A stretch of DNA of 64,000 nt from Spirosoma radiotolerans (GTDB taxonomy: Bacteria; Bacteroidota; Bacteroidia; Cytophagales; Spirosomataceae), in assembly GCF_000974425.1 (NCBI RefSeq), contig NZ_CP010429.1, forward strand, positions 5,906,501-5,970,500, given 5' to 3'. A model generated the notes under the pieces. That model worked only from the letters and a program-made list of their open reading frames with translations. It did not search any database and had not been told where the DNA came from. Shown here piece by piece: positions 1-8,915 of the stretch. Position numbers and translations under genes: made by a program. How positions within the stretch are numbered: position 1 is the stretch's first letter; every line of letters begins with the position of its first letter.

Positions 1-749
1 TTAGTTATCCCAACCGTTTTGGTATCGGTTCCGGTGCCGCCCGTAAAGCCGGTGGTGGCTCGTAGGAGTTTGCCAGCATAATTTAGCGTTATGGTTTGAT
101 TGGCTGAAGGTTGAAGCCCAGAAGGATTACTTTTGGTCTTGATAACTAACGCGCCTGATTGTGTTGTATCTGTAACAACCAGCTTGTTAGCAGCAATATA
201 ATCGTTTATTTGTTGAGCCTCTGTCCGCGTGCGCTTCAATGTCACGTCAAACCGAACGGGTGAGTTGGCGGGAATATTTCCATCTACGACACTACCAAAC
301 GCTAAAATCGATGGCATAATCAGAATAGCAGACTCACCCTCGTGCATCTTCAGAATACCTTCCTCCAGTCCAGGCTTCAGTGACTTAGCAAAAAACGGAA
401 AGTAGGTAGAGGTTGTGGCATAGGCCGAATCTACCACCTTACTCGTTACCGTTGTCGCATTACTTACGTTGCTGGGCCCGTATAACACAGACAGTTTATA
501 GGTAAACTCAATTTCCTGGCCGTAAGTAGGTACTATCGTTGTTGAGCCAGGGCTCGTCGACTGAAAAAAGAGCCCCGATGCGGACGTGGTTCCCGACAAA
601 CCCTGACTGATCGTATAACTACTAATATCGGCCATGTTATTCGTGTACGTAGTAGCGGCATCGCTACTAGCGTCAATACTTTGTTGCTGGCAGGAAGCCA
701 GTCCGCCGATCAGGAGGGCGCCTAAAATGGCAAATGGAATGATACGCAT
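1..749 (-). CDS. FKBP-type peptidyl-prolyl isomerase-like lipoprotein (3' end outside window)
   Basis: The frame is open from an ATG at 749 down to the first base of the window, giving about 249 residues with no stop, so the C-terminus lies outside. The N-terminus is a lipoprotein signal: a hydrophobic stretch followed by the lipobox LASC, with Cys near residue 20. The segment containing KPGLEEGILKMHEGE and the later PVRFDVTLK resembles the substrate pocket and last strand of FKBP domains. After it a second, incomplete copy starts (ITLNYAGKLL). By family this would be a periplasmic foldase on the outer or inner membrane. Whether the catalytic pocket is intact cannot be judged from this fragment. 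It lies downstream of, and in the same direction as, the FAS1 lipoprotein gene. Confidence 0.7.
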   Translation of the reverse strand, partial: MRIIPFAILGALLIGGLASCQQQSIDASSDAATTYTNNMADISSYTISQGLSGTTSASGLFFQSTSPGSTTIVPTYGQEIEFTYKLSVLYGPSNVSNATTVTSKVVDSAYATTSTYFPFFAKSLKPGLEEGILKMHEGESAILIMPSILAFGSVVDGNIPANSPVRFDVTLKRTRTEAQQINDYIAANKLVVTDTTQSGALVIKTKSNPSGLQPSANQTITLNYAGKLLRATTGFTGGTGTDTKTVGIT

Positions 750-837
750 GAAAAAAGAGTAACTAAGAATCAGTAAATACTACGCTCAATGACCCCAAAA
801 CGTGGCAAGACGTTGTAAACCCGTTAATTTTTGTTAA

Positions 838-1794
838 TCAGGGTAGCAATACCTGGTCTATCACATGAATGACTCCGTTGGTCGTAGGCTGATCGCCTTG
901 TTTGATGGTAGCCGCCGTTGAATTTTTGTTACCCTTGATCGTAAGCTGATTGGCAGTAGCCGTAACCGCTAGTCGGTTGCCATTAAGCAACGTAGTCAGG
1001 TTACCTGTCTGAAGCTGATTGGCAAACAAAGCGCCCGATACCACATGATAGAGTAACATATTGGTCAGCGTTTGTACATTGGCCGAACTAACGGCAGCCA
1101 GATCTTTATAGCCAGCCGATTTAAATGCGGCATCATTCGGCGCAAACACCGTGACAATATTGGACGTCGACTCATTATTCAAAGTTGTCATTAGGGTCGG
1201 ATTACTAGTCCCAACCCGTTGAATGGCCGCCGATAGAAATGTCAGGTTCGGATTGTTCTGAATAGTTGTCAACAGATTACCCGATGACGGAATCAGTACC
1301 CGGTCTACGCTGTGCATATATCCATTCGCCACCGCAATGTCAGCCTGAATGACTTGGGCATTGTTTATGAAAATCTTGCCATCCGACGTTTTATTAAGAA
1401 AGGTGATGCTTTTGCCAACCGTTGCTACCGGATTCTGGCCCGATGGTATCGTGGAGGCTGAAACAGGTCCGCCCAACACATGGTATAACAAAATAGCCCG
1501 CATCTGCTCCTTTGAGTAAGCCGTAATAGCGCCCGGCGTTGCCAGTCCCGACGCTTGGAAAGCCGCATCATTCGGCGCGAACAGGGTTAAATTACTGCCC
1601 TTAAGTGCATCGCCAACTTCAGCATAAATCATAGCAGCCCGTAGCAGGCTAAATTGATCATCTTCAACAATACGATCCGTGATGGTTTTAGGAGTAGCTA
1701 TGGTATCATCACCATTCTTGCAACTAAACAAGGCTATAAACAGCAAAACGATCACAGGGATCCGGCGGGTGCCTATCAAAAAAACGGAGTTCAT
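838..1794 (-). CDS. Lipoprotein with two FAS1 (fasciclin) domains
   Basis: The protein has about 318 residues from the ATG at 1794. I prefer this start because it is followed at once by a lipoprotein signal with lipobox LFSC; a longer frame reaches 1866 but only adds a non-signal tail. Two FAS1 repeats follow, each with the hallmark LTLFAPNDAAFQ or VTVFAPNDAAF in the first half, an LLYHV motif in the middle and a closing HSVDRVLIP or HVIDQVLLP. FAS1 proteins are surface adhesion modules; the ligand is not predictable. A TATCTTTG promoter-like box sits on the minus strand at 1871-1864, about 70 bp upstream. Confidence 0.88.
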   Translation of the reverse strand: MNSVFLIGTRRIPVIVLLFIALFSCKNGDDTIATPKTITDRIVEDDQFSLLRAAMIYAEVGDALKGSNLTLFAPNDAAFQASGLATPGAITAYSKEQMRAILLYHVLGGPVSASTIPSGQNPVATVGKSITFLNKTSDGKIFINNAQVIQADIAVANGYMHSVDRVLIPSSGNLLTTIQNNPNLTFLSAAIQRVGTSNPTLMTTLNNESTSNIVTVFAPNDAAFKSAGYKDLAAVSSANVQTLTNMLLYHVVSGALFANQLQTGNLTTLLNGNRLAVTATANQLTIKGNKNSTAATIKQGDQPTTNGVIHVIDQVLLP

Positions 1795-1863
1795 CACAAC
1801 AGACGGGGTTAACGAGGGTCTGTACCTAAAAACGCCAGCCCTCAGCTTATTAGTCTTCAACCA

Positions 1864-1871
1864 CAAAGATA
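1864..1871 (-). promoter_or_regulatory. Bacteroidetes-type -7 box of the FAS1 gene
   Basis: The minus strand reads TATCTTTG, matching the TAnnTTTG -7 element of the Bacteroidota primary sigma factor. It lies about 70 bp before the ATG at 1794. Placement is by motif only. Confidence 0.5.
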
Positions 1872-2031
1872 CAGCGGTCGAAGGTAAGTTGATAAATGGT
1901 CAGGTAGTAAGTCATCCATTGGTAACGAATAGGGACTGGCTGCGTCAGTTGCTGACCACTTACCGACTTATGACTTACTACTTATCGACTTGCCAGTTGT
2001 TTAACTAACTTATTAACTGACTAAAATTCCG

Positions 2032-2040
2032 TATCTTCGC
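2032..2040 (+). promoter_or_regulatory. Bacteroidetes-type -7 box of uppS
   Basis: TATCTTCGC, a near match to TAnnTTTG, lies 37 bp before the uppS start codon. The TTGTTAAC and TTTGTTAAA stretches between it and the ATG are AT-rich leader sequence. No clear -33 element was seen. Confidence 0.45.
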
Positions 2041-2076
2041 GGTCTTGTTAACTTTTGTTAAAACTCCCCCATTGGG

Positions 2077-2814
2077 ATGAAGGAACACATTGACCCGAGC
2101 AATCTGCCCCAGCATATAGCCGTTATCATGGACGGAAACGGACGCTGGGCGAAACGACAGGGCGCTGCCAGGGTATTTGGCCACCGCAATGCGATTAAGG
2201 CCGTACGCGAAACAACGGAAGGATGCGCCGAATTAGGGATAAAATACCTGACACTCTATGCGTTCTCGACCGAAAACTGGAATCGTCCGAAGTATGAAGT
2301 CGATGCCTTGATGACGCTCCTGGTTCATACCATTCGGGGAGAGATCAAAACACTGATGGACAACAACGTAAAGTTGGCGACCATTGGTCATACCGGTAGC
2401 CTGCCAGCCGATTGCCAGCGCGAACTGGCCGAAGCAATCCGCGAAACAAGCCAGAATACTGGATTGACACTGATATTAGCCCTGAGTTATAGTGGTCGCT
2501 GGGAAATTCTGGAAGCTGCCCGGCAACTGGCGGCCGATGTGCGCGATGGTAAACTTACCCCGGATCAGATTGACGAAACGGTCTTCGCGCAACACCTCAG
2601 CACAGGGGGCATTCCCGATCCCGAGCTCATGATCCGAACCAGTGGTGAAATGCGCATCAGCAACTTTATGCTCTGGCAACTAGCTTATTCTGAACTATAT
2701 ATGCCTGATGTACTCTGGCCCGATTTCCGTAAAGATCATCTATACAACGCTATTTTAAGCTATCAGCAACGCGAACGTCGATTTGGTAAAACCAGTGAAC
2801 AATTAGTTAAATAA
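2077..2814 (+). CDS. uppS: Isoprenyl transferase (undecaprenyl diphosphate synthase)
   Basis: This cis-prenyltransferase makes the C55 lipid carrier for peptidoglycan by condensing isopentenyl diphosphate onto farnesyl diphosphate. The length of 245 residues is normal. The active-site motif MDGNGRWAK is at residues 18-26, with the catalytic Asp at 19. The family signature RTSGE is at 187-191 and is followed by SNFMLWQLAYSELY. The ATG at 2077 gives the expected short lead before the HIAVIMDG strand. bamA starts 109 bp downstream in the same direction, a pairing of envelope genes that is common in this phylum. Confidence 0.97.
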   Translation: MKEHIDPSNLPQHIAVIMDGNGRWAKRQGAARVFGHRNAIKAVRETTEGCAELGIKYLTLYAFSTENWNRPKYEVDALMTLLVHTIRGEIKTLMDNNVKLATIGHTGSLPADCQRELAEAIRETSQNTGLTLILALSYSGRWEILEAARQLAADVRDGKLTPDQIDETVFAQHLSTGGIPDPELMIRTSGEMRISNFMLWQLAYSELYMPDVLWPDFRKDHLYNAILSYQQRERRFGKTSEQLVK

Positions 2815-2923
2815 AACAGCGGACGGAGTTGGCCTGAGGCAAAAGAAATAGGTTGTATGTGTTACAACCCTTTTATCGACGATTGACTCCTCGTAATCAA
2901 CAACATAATAGGTATTAGATAAC

Positions 2924-5524
2924 TTGGAACACCGTATAAAAGTACTAGTGGGAGCCGTTTGCCTGCTCATAGGTCTGTTGCCTGCGCACGTTCGGGCACA
3001 GGTACGCGTTGGCGTTGGTGCTGGCCGTGGCGCTATCGCTCCTCCTGCCGAAACGAATGATCTGCTTAATTATGCCAGCCCGAAAGAATATGAAATTGCT
3101 GGCCTGACCGTAACGGGCACTCGTTACCTGGACCCCAATTCACTGGTTTCGCTGGCTGGCCTGAAAATGGGTGACAAAATCCGGATTCCCGGCGAAGCCG
3201 TTGGTTCAGCCGTTCGTAAACTGATGGAATCCGGCCTGCTGGACAATGTGGAGATGTTCGCCACCAACGTTACGGACAACAAAGTATCGCTGATGTTCAG
3301 AGTACAGGAGCGCCCCAGACTTTATCGGGTTAGCTTTATGGGCATCAAAAAAGGCGAGCAGGATAACCTAAAGGACAAAGTGAAACTGAATCTGGGTAAA
3401 ATCGTGACCAACACGATTACGAAAAACACCCAGATGGCCACCCGGAAGTATTTCGTTGACAAGGGTTACTTAAATACGAAGGTTAAAATCACCACCATTC
3501 CGGATAGCACTCGTAACAACGCCACCATGCGCGTATTGGTCGACAAGGGCCAAAAGGTAAAGATCGCAAAAATCAACTTCGAAGGACTGAACGAAGTGGA
3601 TGAGTCGACGGTGCGCATGAAAATGAAAAGCACGAAGCAACAACGCTTCGGGCGGTTGTTCACCCCATCGAAGTTTGTTCCCAAGAAATATGAGGAAGAC
3701 AAACAAAAGCTTGTCGAGTACTATAACAAACTCGGCTATCGCGATGCGGCTATTGAAGATGATACAATCGTGAACAATGGTAGTAATGCCATTACCATTA
3801 ACCTGAAGTTGAACGAAGGGCGTCAATATTTCTACCGGAAGATTGATTTCTCGGGCAACTACCTGTACACGTCCGATCAGCTTCGCTCGGTATTGGGTAT
3901 CGTTAAAGGAGACGTTTACAATCCAGATGACCTCGATAAACGCCTGAATGGTAATCCCGGCCAGGATTTGAGTTCACAGTATATGGATCTGGGCTATTTG
4001 TATTACAACGCCCAGCCCATTGAACGAGCCATTGAAGGAGATTCGATCGACCTCGAAATTCGTATTTTTGAAGGCAAGCAGGCAACGATCAATAAAGTCA
4101 TTCTGAATGGGAATACCAAAACCAGCGACCACGTGGTTATGCGGACCATCCGGACGTTGCCAGGCCAGAAATTCTCCAAAACAAACCTGATCCGTACACA
4201 GCGCGAATTATCGACACTGGGCTACTTTGACCCGGAAAAAATTGGGATTAACCCCGTTCCCCAGAGCGATGGTACCGTTGATATTGAGTATACGGTTGAA
4301 GAAAAGCCCTCTGACCAGATCGAATTATCGGGTGGCTGGGGTGGTTACGTGGGCTTTGTGGGTACGCTCGGCCTGACCTTCAATAACTTCTCAGCCCGGA
4401 ACATTCCGAACCTGAAAGCCTGGCGGCCATTACCCGCCGGAGACGGCCAGAAAGTACAGCTCCGTTTCCAGGCAAACGGCTCGCAATACCAGGTGTATTC
4501 ATTATCCTTTACAGAGCCCTGGCTGGGTGGTCGTAAACCAAACGCGTTGTCTGTTAGCGCCAGCCACACGGTCTACAAAACGTTCTATGATCCATCGAAC
4601 CCGGCCAGTATTTACCAGAGTTTACAGGGTCGTAAACCAACGGGTTCGTATACCAATACAGCCATTACGATTGGGTTAGGACGGCAGTTAAAAGTCCCCG
4701 ATGATTACTTTAGCTTAAGCAATTCGATCTCGTTTCAGCGCTATGACCTGAACAACCTCGATTTATTTTATATCGGCTACAAAGACGGGATTTCGAACAA
4801 TATTACGTTCAACACGACGCTCTCGCGCAACAGCATCGATAACCCGCAATTCCCGCGTGCCGGTTCGTCCTTTACGCTGAGTGGTTCGTTTACGCCCCCT
4901 TATTCGGCCTGGCGTACGACAACCGCAACGGAGGCTCCAAAAGACAAATACAAGTTTGTTGAATACCACAAATGGATGTTCGATGCCAGTTGGTTCCAGA
5001 CAATCTTTGGTAAGTTAGTATTAAACACCCGGGCTCACTTAGGCTTCTTGGGCAGCTACAACAAACGGACGGCCATCGGGCCATTTGAGCGATTTGTACT
5101 GGGTGGTTCCGGTCTGGCTGGCCAGGGCCAATTTGCACTGGCTCAGGACATTATCGGTCTGCGCGGGTATGATGACCGGAGTGTCTATACCGCCGATTAT
5201 GACCGGGCGGTTGATGCGAACTCTCGTAGCCAGGGTGGTGTAGTTTACAACAAGTTTGTGGCTGAACTTCGTTATCCGGTATCGTTGAACCCATCAGCAA
5301 CTATTTTCGTGCTGACCTTCCTTGAAGCGGGTAACAACTGGGGCAGCTACAAACAGTACAACCCATTTGATCTGAAACGGTCGGCAGGCTTCGGCGCCCG
5401 TATCTTTATGCCTGCCTTCGGCTTGATCGGTATTGACTATGGGTATGGTTTCGACAAGATTCCAGGGGTTAAGGATAAAGCGTCGGGTCAGTTTCACTTC
5501 ACGATTGGGCAGCAGTTCAGATAA
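2924..5524 (+). CDS. bamA: Outer membrane protein assembly factor BamA
   Basis: BamA is the Omp85 core of the machine that inserts beta-barrel proteins into the outer membrane. The 866-residue product has a signal peptide ending near AHVRAQ, a series of POTRA repeats to about residue 450, and a C-terminal 16-strand barrel. The conserved lid-loop motif appears as LRGYDD at about 746-751, the usual (V/L)RGF/Y position. The start is TTG at 2924: an in-frame stop lies just upstream at 2909 and no ATG precedes the signal peptide. The two periplasmic chaperone genes that feed BamA follow directly. Confidence 0.95.
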   Translation: MEHRIKVLVGAVCLLIGLLPAHVRAQVRVGVGAGRGAIAPPAETNDLLNYASPKEYEIAGLTVTGTRYLDPNSLVSLAGLKMGDKIRIPGEAVGSAVRKLMESGLLDNVEMFATNVTDNKVSLMFRVQERPRLYRVSFMGIKKGEQDNLKDKVKLNLGKIVTNTITKNTQMATRKYFVDKGYLNTKVKITTIPDSTRNNATMRVLVDKGQKVKIAKINFEGLNEVDESTVRMKMKSTKQQRFGRLFTPSKFVPKKYEEDKQKLVEYYNKLGYRDAAIEDDTIVNNGSNAITINLKLNEGRQYFYRKIDFSGNYLYTSDQLRSVLGIVKGDVYNPDDLDKRLNGNPGQDLSSQYMDLGYLYYNAQPIERAIEGDSIDLEIRIFEGKQATINKVILNGNTKTSDHVVMRTIRTLPGQKFSKTNLIRTQRELSTLGYFDPEKIGINPVPQSDGTVDIEYTVEEKPSDQIELSGGWGGYVGFVGTLGLTFNNFSARNIPNLKAWRPLPAGDGQKVQLRFQANGSQYQVYSLSFTEPWLGGRKPNALSVSASHTVYKTFYDPSNPASIYQSLQGRKPTGSYTNTAITIGLGRQLKVPDDYFSLSNSISFQRYDLNNLDLFYIGYKDGISNNITFNTTLSRNSIDNPQFPRAGSSFTLSGSFTPPYSAWRTTTATEAPKDKYKFVEYHKWMFDASWFQTIFGKLVLNTRAHLGFLGSYNKRTAIGPFERFVLGGSGLAGQGQFALAQDIIGLRGYDDRSVYTADYDRAVDANSRSQGGVVYNKFVAELRYPVSLNPSATIFVLTFLEAGNNWGSYKQYNPFDLKRSAGFGARIFMPAFGLIGIDYGYGFDKIPGVKDKASGQFHFTIGQQFR

Positions 5525-5564
5525 GATTCGGGCCTATTAAACGTTTTTAATAAAGATGTAAAAA

Positions 5565-5599
5565 TAAACCGATAAGGTCTTTACGGCTTTATCGGTTTA
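5565..5599 (+). terminator. Stem-loop between bamA and ompH
   Basis: The 11-bp arms TAAACCGATAA and TTATCGGTTTA enclose a 13-nt loop, 40 bp after the bamA stop. There is no strong T-tract, so it could be an attenuator or an RNA-stability hairpin. Confidence 0.5.
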
Positions 5600-5652
5600 G
5601 CCGCATCAGGCTTGTAAATCAATTACTTCCCGCAAATATTGACGCGCAACCA

Positions 5653-6225
5653 ATGAAAAAATCCCTATTTTTCGTACTTTTGTGCGCTGTTTGGCTGGCT
5701 ACACCAGCGCAGGCACAGAAATTTGGGTACGTGGACAGTGAGTTTATTTTTGGCAAAATGCCTGAGTACCAAAAAGCCCTTAGCGAAATTGACAAATTTG
5801 CCGATAAGTGGTCAAAAGATATTCAGGACAAATATGTTGAAATAGACAAGCTTCAAAAAGCGTATCAGGCGGAGGAGATCCTGCTAACCGAAGATATGAA
5901 ACGCGATCGGCAACGGGCCATTAGTGACAAAGAACGGGAAGCAAGAGAGTACAATAACAAAGTGTTCGGGTATCAGGGACTACTTTTTGAGAAGAAAAAG
6001 GAACTGATGAAAGTCCCGATGGAGTTAATTAATCGGGCCGTTGAGAAAGTGTGTATTCAGAAAAAGTTAGACTTCATGTTCGATAAAGCGTCTGATTTTG
6101 TTATGCTGTACACCAACCCAAGGCACGACTATTCGGATTATGTAATGGAAGAATTAGGTTTAGATATTAAACCAACGGCGACGAACACGAATCCAATCAA
6201 TAAAACAATCACAAAACCTAAGTAA
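5653..6225 (+). CDS. OmpH/Skp family periplasmic chaperone (first copy)
   Basis: The protein has 190 residues with a clear signal peptide cut after ATPAQAQ. The mature part starts KFGYVDSEFIFGKMPEY, the typical first strand of OmpH, followed by a long charged coiled coil that forms the tentacles in Skp. It keeps unfolded outer-membrane proteins soluble on the way to BamA. A second family member starts 19 bp after its stop, so the two are probably cotranscribed with or after bamA. Confidence 0.93.
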   Translation: MKKSLFFVLLCAVWLATPAQAQKFGYVDSEFIFGKMPEYQKALSEIDKFADKWSKDIQDKYVEIDKLQKAYQAEEILLTEDMKRDRQRAISDKEREAREYNNKVFGYQGLLFEKKKELMKVPMELINRAVEKVCIQKKLDFMFDKASDFVMLYTNPRHDYSDYVMEELGLDIKPTATNTNPINKTITKPK

Positions 6226-6244
6226 TACAAACAACTAATTCCAG

Positions 6245-6919
6245 ATGAAGAAAAACCTCGTCATGGCGTTTGCCGCAGCCCTATTGTTGGGCGGCTTGAG
6301 CGCACAGGCACAAGCCCAAACGACAACACCAGCAACGACCGCTGCAGCTGGTCCATTGAAGTTAGGCTATACGAACATTGACTACGTTCTGTCGCAAACA
6401 CCCGAAGCAAAAGATATTCAAAACCAGTTGACCATTCAGCGTACGCAATCAGAAAATGAACTGAAGCGGATGCAGAAAGAACTGGAAGACAAATACGGCG
6501 CTTACGAGAAAGGGGCCGCCCAGATGTCAGATGTTATCAAGAAAGATCGGGAAACGGAATTACAAGGCCTACAGGCTCGTATCCAGGAGTTCGGCCGTAC
6601 TGCTGAGCAATCGTTGCAAACGAAATATCAGCAATTGGTCAATCCGGTTGTGCAGAAAATTCAGAAAGCCATCGATGCCGTTGCGAAAGATAATGGCTAT
6701 CAATATGTGTTCAATCTGGACGCTGGCGCCAATACCATTCCCATTCTGCTGGTTGCTCCTGAAGAGAACAACATTACAGAACTGGTTCTGAAAAAAATGG
6801 GCATTGACCCTGCGAAAGCAGCCGCTGCTGCCAAGCCAGCCGCCACGGGTGGTAGCAATACAGCCACTAAGCCTGCTGCTCCAGCAACCGGCTCGGCCGC
6901 TACACCTAAGAAAAACTAA
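6245..6919 (+). CDS. OmpH/Skp family periplasmic chaperone (second copy)
   Basis: The protein has 224 residues with a signal peptide ending SAQAQAQ. The mature part opens LKLGYTNIDYVLSQTPEAK, followed by a coiled coil of about 100 residues. The last 35 residues form a low-complexity Ala/Pro/Thr/Lys tail that the upstream paralogue lacks. The bamA-ompH-ompH order is widespread in Bacteroidota. The stop codon lies inside the left arm of an unusually long perfect palindrome, so transcript termination and the coding end overlap. Confidence 0.93.
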   Translation: MKKNLVMAFAAALLLGGLSAQAQAQTTTPATTAAAGPLKLGYTNIDYVLSQTPEAKDIQNQLTIQRTQSENELKRMQKELEDKYGAYEKGAAQMSDVIKKDRETELQGLQARIQEFGRTAEQSLQTKYQQLVNPVVQKIQKAIDAVAKDNGYQYVFNLDAGANTIPILLVAPEENNITELVLKKMGIDPAKAAAAAKPAATGGSNTATKPAAPATGSAATPKKN

Positions 6920-6999
6920 GATCTAGTTGACCTATAAAAAAGGCTGCCTCTTTTCTGAAAAGAGGCAGCCTTTTTTATAGGTCAACTAGATCTTAGTTT
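6913..6999. terminator. 87-bp perfect palindrome, probable bidirectional terminator
   Basis: Arms of 43 bp (6913-6955 and 6957-6999) are exact reverse complements around a single unpaired base at 6956. The core is AAAAAAGGCTGCCTCTTTTC with its complement, so either strand gives a GC stem followed by a T-run. The left arm includes the TAA of the upstream Skp gene. Confidence 0.85.
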
Positions 7000-7168
7000 C
7001 TTACATTTATAGAAATCCACATTACTCCTCCCCGGAAAAATATAATTATAATTGGCTGGCTGTTGAAATTAACTAAGAAAAGTATCAAAACTGGTTTATA
7101 ATCCGGCCGAGACGAAATCTTAGGCTTATTTTTACGTTTTCCAAAACAGACCACCTTTGAACGTCGCT

Positions 7169-8755
7169 ATGAACCGAACTGCCGGTATGTTGGCGTGGTT
7201 GCTCCTTATTAGTACAATAAGTAGCCTCCATGCGCAGGATTCCAAGTCACTCCAACTCTTCCTACCTACGCAGACCAATTGGAACGTTGTGCCTGAGGGC
7301 AGCACAATTCGGTTTGACCTAAAGGCCACAGGTTCTCCCAACGATACGCTGCGGTTTTCTTTTGGGAATGACAAGCAGGATGGCATGCAACTTGATTCCC
7401 TGGGTCATTTTAGCTGGACACCCGGCTTTGATCTGGCCGATCGTATCCAAACGACAAAAAGTTACCCTGTCAGCTTTGAAGTGCGTAATAGCCGCGGCCA
7501 GGTGGTTACACAAAATGCAGAGTTCAAGATTGTTCATGTGAATCGTCCGCCCGTTATTGGCGAACTGCGCCCCTTTTACGTCAGCTATCGAACCCAGAAT
7601 ATTTACAAGATGGATTCGCAGACAGTACGCGATGACGATGGAGATCCACTGGTATTTATTCCGATTGCAGATCAGATGCCCGAAGGGAGCAAGCTATCGT
7701 CGCAGGGCGAGGTAAGCTGGACACTGTCGCTCAATCAGTTCAACCGACTGAAACAAGCGCCCCAATACATGGAGTTCTGGGTGGAGGACCAACCCGCTAA
7801 GACACGCACAAAGGGCAGGCTAAAGCTAGAAGTTACGCAAATGGATCTGCCGCCTGATATTGCCGTTATCCCAAAAGATACGCATTATAAATTAAAGGAA
7901 AATGCCACGGTAAACCTCAAATTTTACCTATCCGATCCGAATGGTGAAGATGATGTTTCCGCGTTTGGTTTCCTGTCCGATAACCAGCAGATTCCCAAAA
8001 CGGCTTTGGTTAAAAATACAGATAACCAATACGAATTTATCTGGCAACCAGGCTACGATTTCGTCCGGGATCCGTATGATTCTCTGAATACACAAATAAC
8101 CTTTTACGTACTCGACAAAGCTCAGAACCGCGAAGAACGGCGTATTACGTTTACCGTATTAAATACCGTAAATGAAGCCGAAAAAGACCGCTATTACTAC
8201 AATCAATACCGTCAGGTACTGGTACAGGCCTGGGGATTGATTGAACAGTTGGGCGACAAAGAGGAACAGTTAAAGCATGATTACAAGAGAGCAAAAGGGG
8301 GCAAACGCAACCGCTCAGTAGCAAATGCTTCGCTGGGCGCTGTTACGGGTGTTACCCCGGCCGTAACCGGCTCTAGTACCAGCCAGCAGGCACAGAATAA
8401 TGGGCGTCTTATTTCAGCTGTGGGTGGCACCGCAGTTTTGACCATGGGCACCCTGGAAGCCACGGAAGTTATTGGTAAATCGATGAAAGATTTACTCGAC
8501 CGCTATAATTACGTGTTAGGCAAACGCAGTGAATTACAAAACAAAGGCGACGTATTTGCTCGGGAATTTGCGCTAAAATCGGCCCGTCGGAACGGCGAAT
8601 TCATCAAGAAACTAGATGACTTTCGCACTTCAATGAGCCTAAGCGGCCTGGTCGCTCTGGAGCTGGATGCCAACTGGCAAAGCAAAAAAGAAGCAACAGA
8701 TAAAGCCCTCAAACGCACGTTTAAGGACTTTACGGCTCTGGACGAGACGCAGTAG
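7169..8755 (+). CDS. Secreted protein with repeated Ig/cadherin-like domains
   Basis: The protein has 528 residues from the ATG at 7169, chosen because it directly precedes the hydrophobic signal MLAWLLLISTISSLHA. A TTG at 7157 would add four residues. Residues about 25-350 contain three beta-rich modules with repeated features of putative-Ig folds: DTLRFSFGNDKQDGM, FSWTPGFD, VRDDDGDPLVF and FIWQPGYDFV. Residues about 350-528 are helical, with a small Gly/Ala-rich stretch in the middle. Function is unknown; such proteins are often linked to gliding or type IX export, but no CTD sorting domain is evident here. Confidence 0.75.
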   Translation: MNRTAGMLAWLLLISTISSLHAQDSKSLQLFLPTQTNWNVVPEGSTIRFDLKATGSPNDTLRFSFGNDKQDGMQLDSLGHFSWTPGFDLADRIQTTKSYPVSFEVRNSRGQVVTQNAEFKIVHVNRPPVIGELRPFYVSYRTQNIYKMDSQTVRDDDGDPLVFIPIADQMPEGSKLSSQGEVSWTLSLNQFNRLKQAPQYMEFWVEDQPAKTRTKGRLKLEVTQMDLPPDIAVIPKDTHYKLKENATVNLKFYLSDPNGEDDVSAFGFLSDNQQIPKTALVKNTDNQYEFIWQPGYDFVRDPYDSLNTQITFYVLDKAQNREERRITFTVLNTVNEAEKDRYYYNQYRQVLVQAWGLIEQLGDKEEQLKHDYKRAKGGKRNRSVANASLGAVTGVTPAVTGSSTSQQAQNNGRLISAVGGTAVLTMGTLEATEVIGKSMKDLLDRYNYVLGKRSELQNKGDVFAREFALKSARRNGEFIKKLDDFRTSMSLSGLVALELDANWQSKKEATDKALKRTFKDFTALDETQ

Positions 8756-8806
8756 TTGGTTTATAATTTGTCGTTAGCTGGTGCGAACGATAAACGGCAC
8801 CCGACA

Positions 8807-8887
8807 TCCATGGCCTGTGTCCTCACAGGCTTTTTTGTCAGAACTATTGCTGACGCGAGCATGGCCTGTGTTCTCACAGGCCATGGA
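8807..8887 (+). terminator. Double hairpin built from two TGTGTYCTCACA copies
   Basis: GCCTGTG-tcct-CACAGGC (8813-8830) is followed by six T residues, a classical terminator for the upstream Ig-like gene. A second copy, GGCCTGTG-ttct-CACAGGCC, is at 8863-8882. The outer TCCATGG/CCATGGA ends also pair, so the whole interval can fold into one larger structure. A related CTGTG-tcct-CACAG copy lies at 11036-11049. Confidence 0.75.
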
Positions 8888-8915
8888 TAGACAAACCACA
8901 AACTGTAAACCTCCC

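Noticed and set aside
1679..2008. Plus-strand frame of 109 codons overlapping the FAS1 gene start
   Set aside because: It lies antisense to a clear lipoprotein signal and covers the uppS promoter region; no family likeness.
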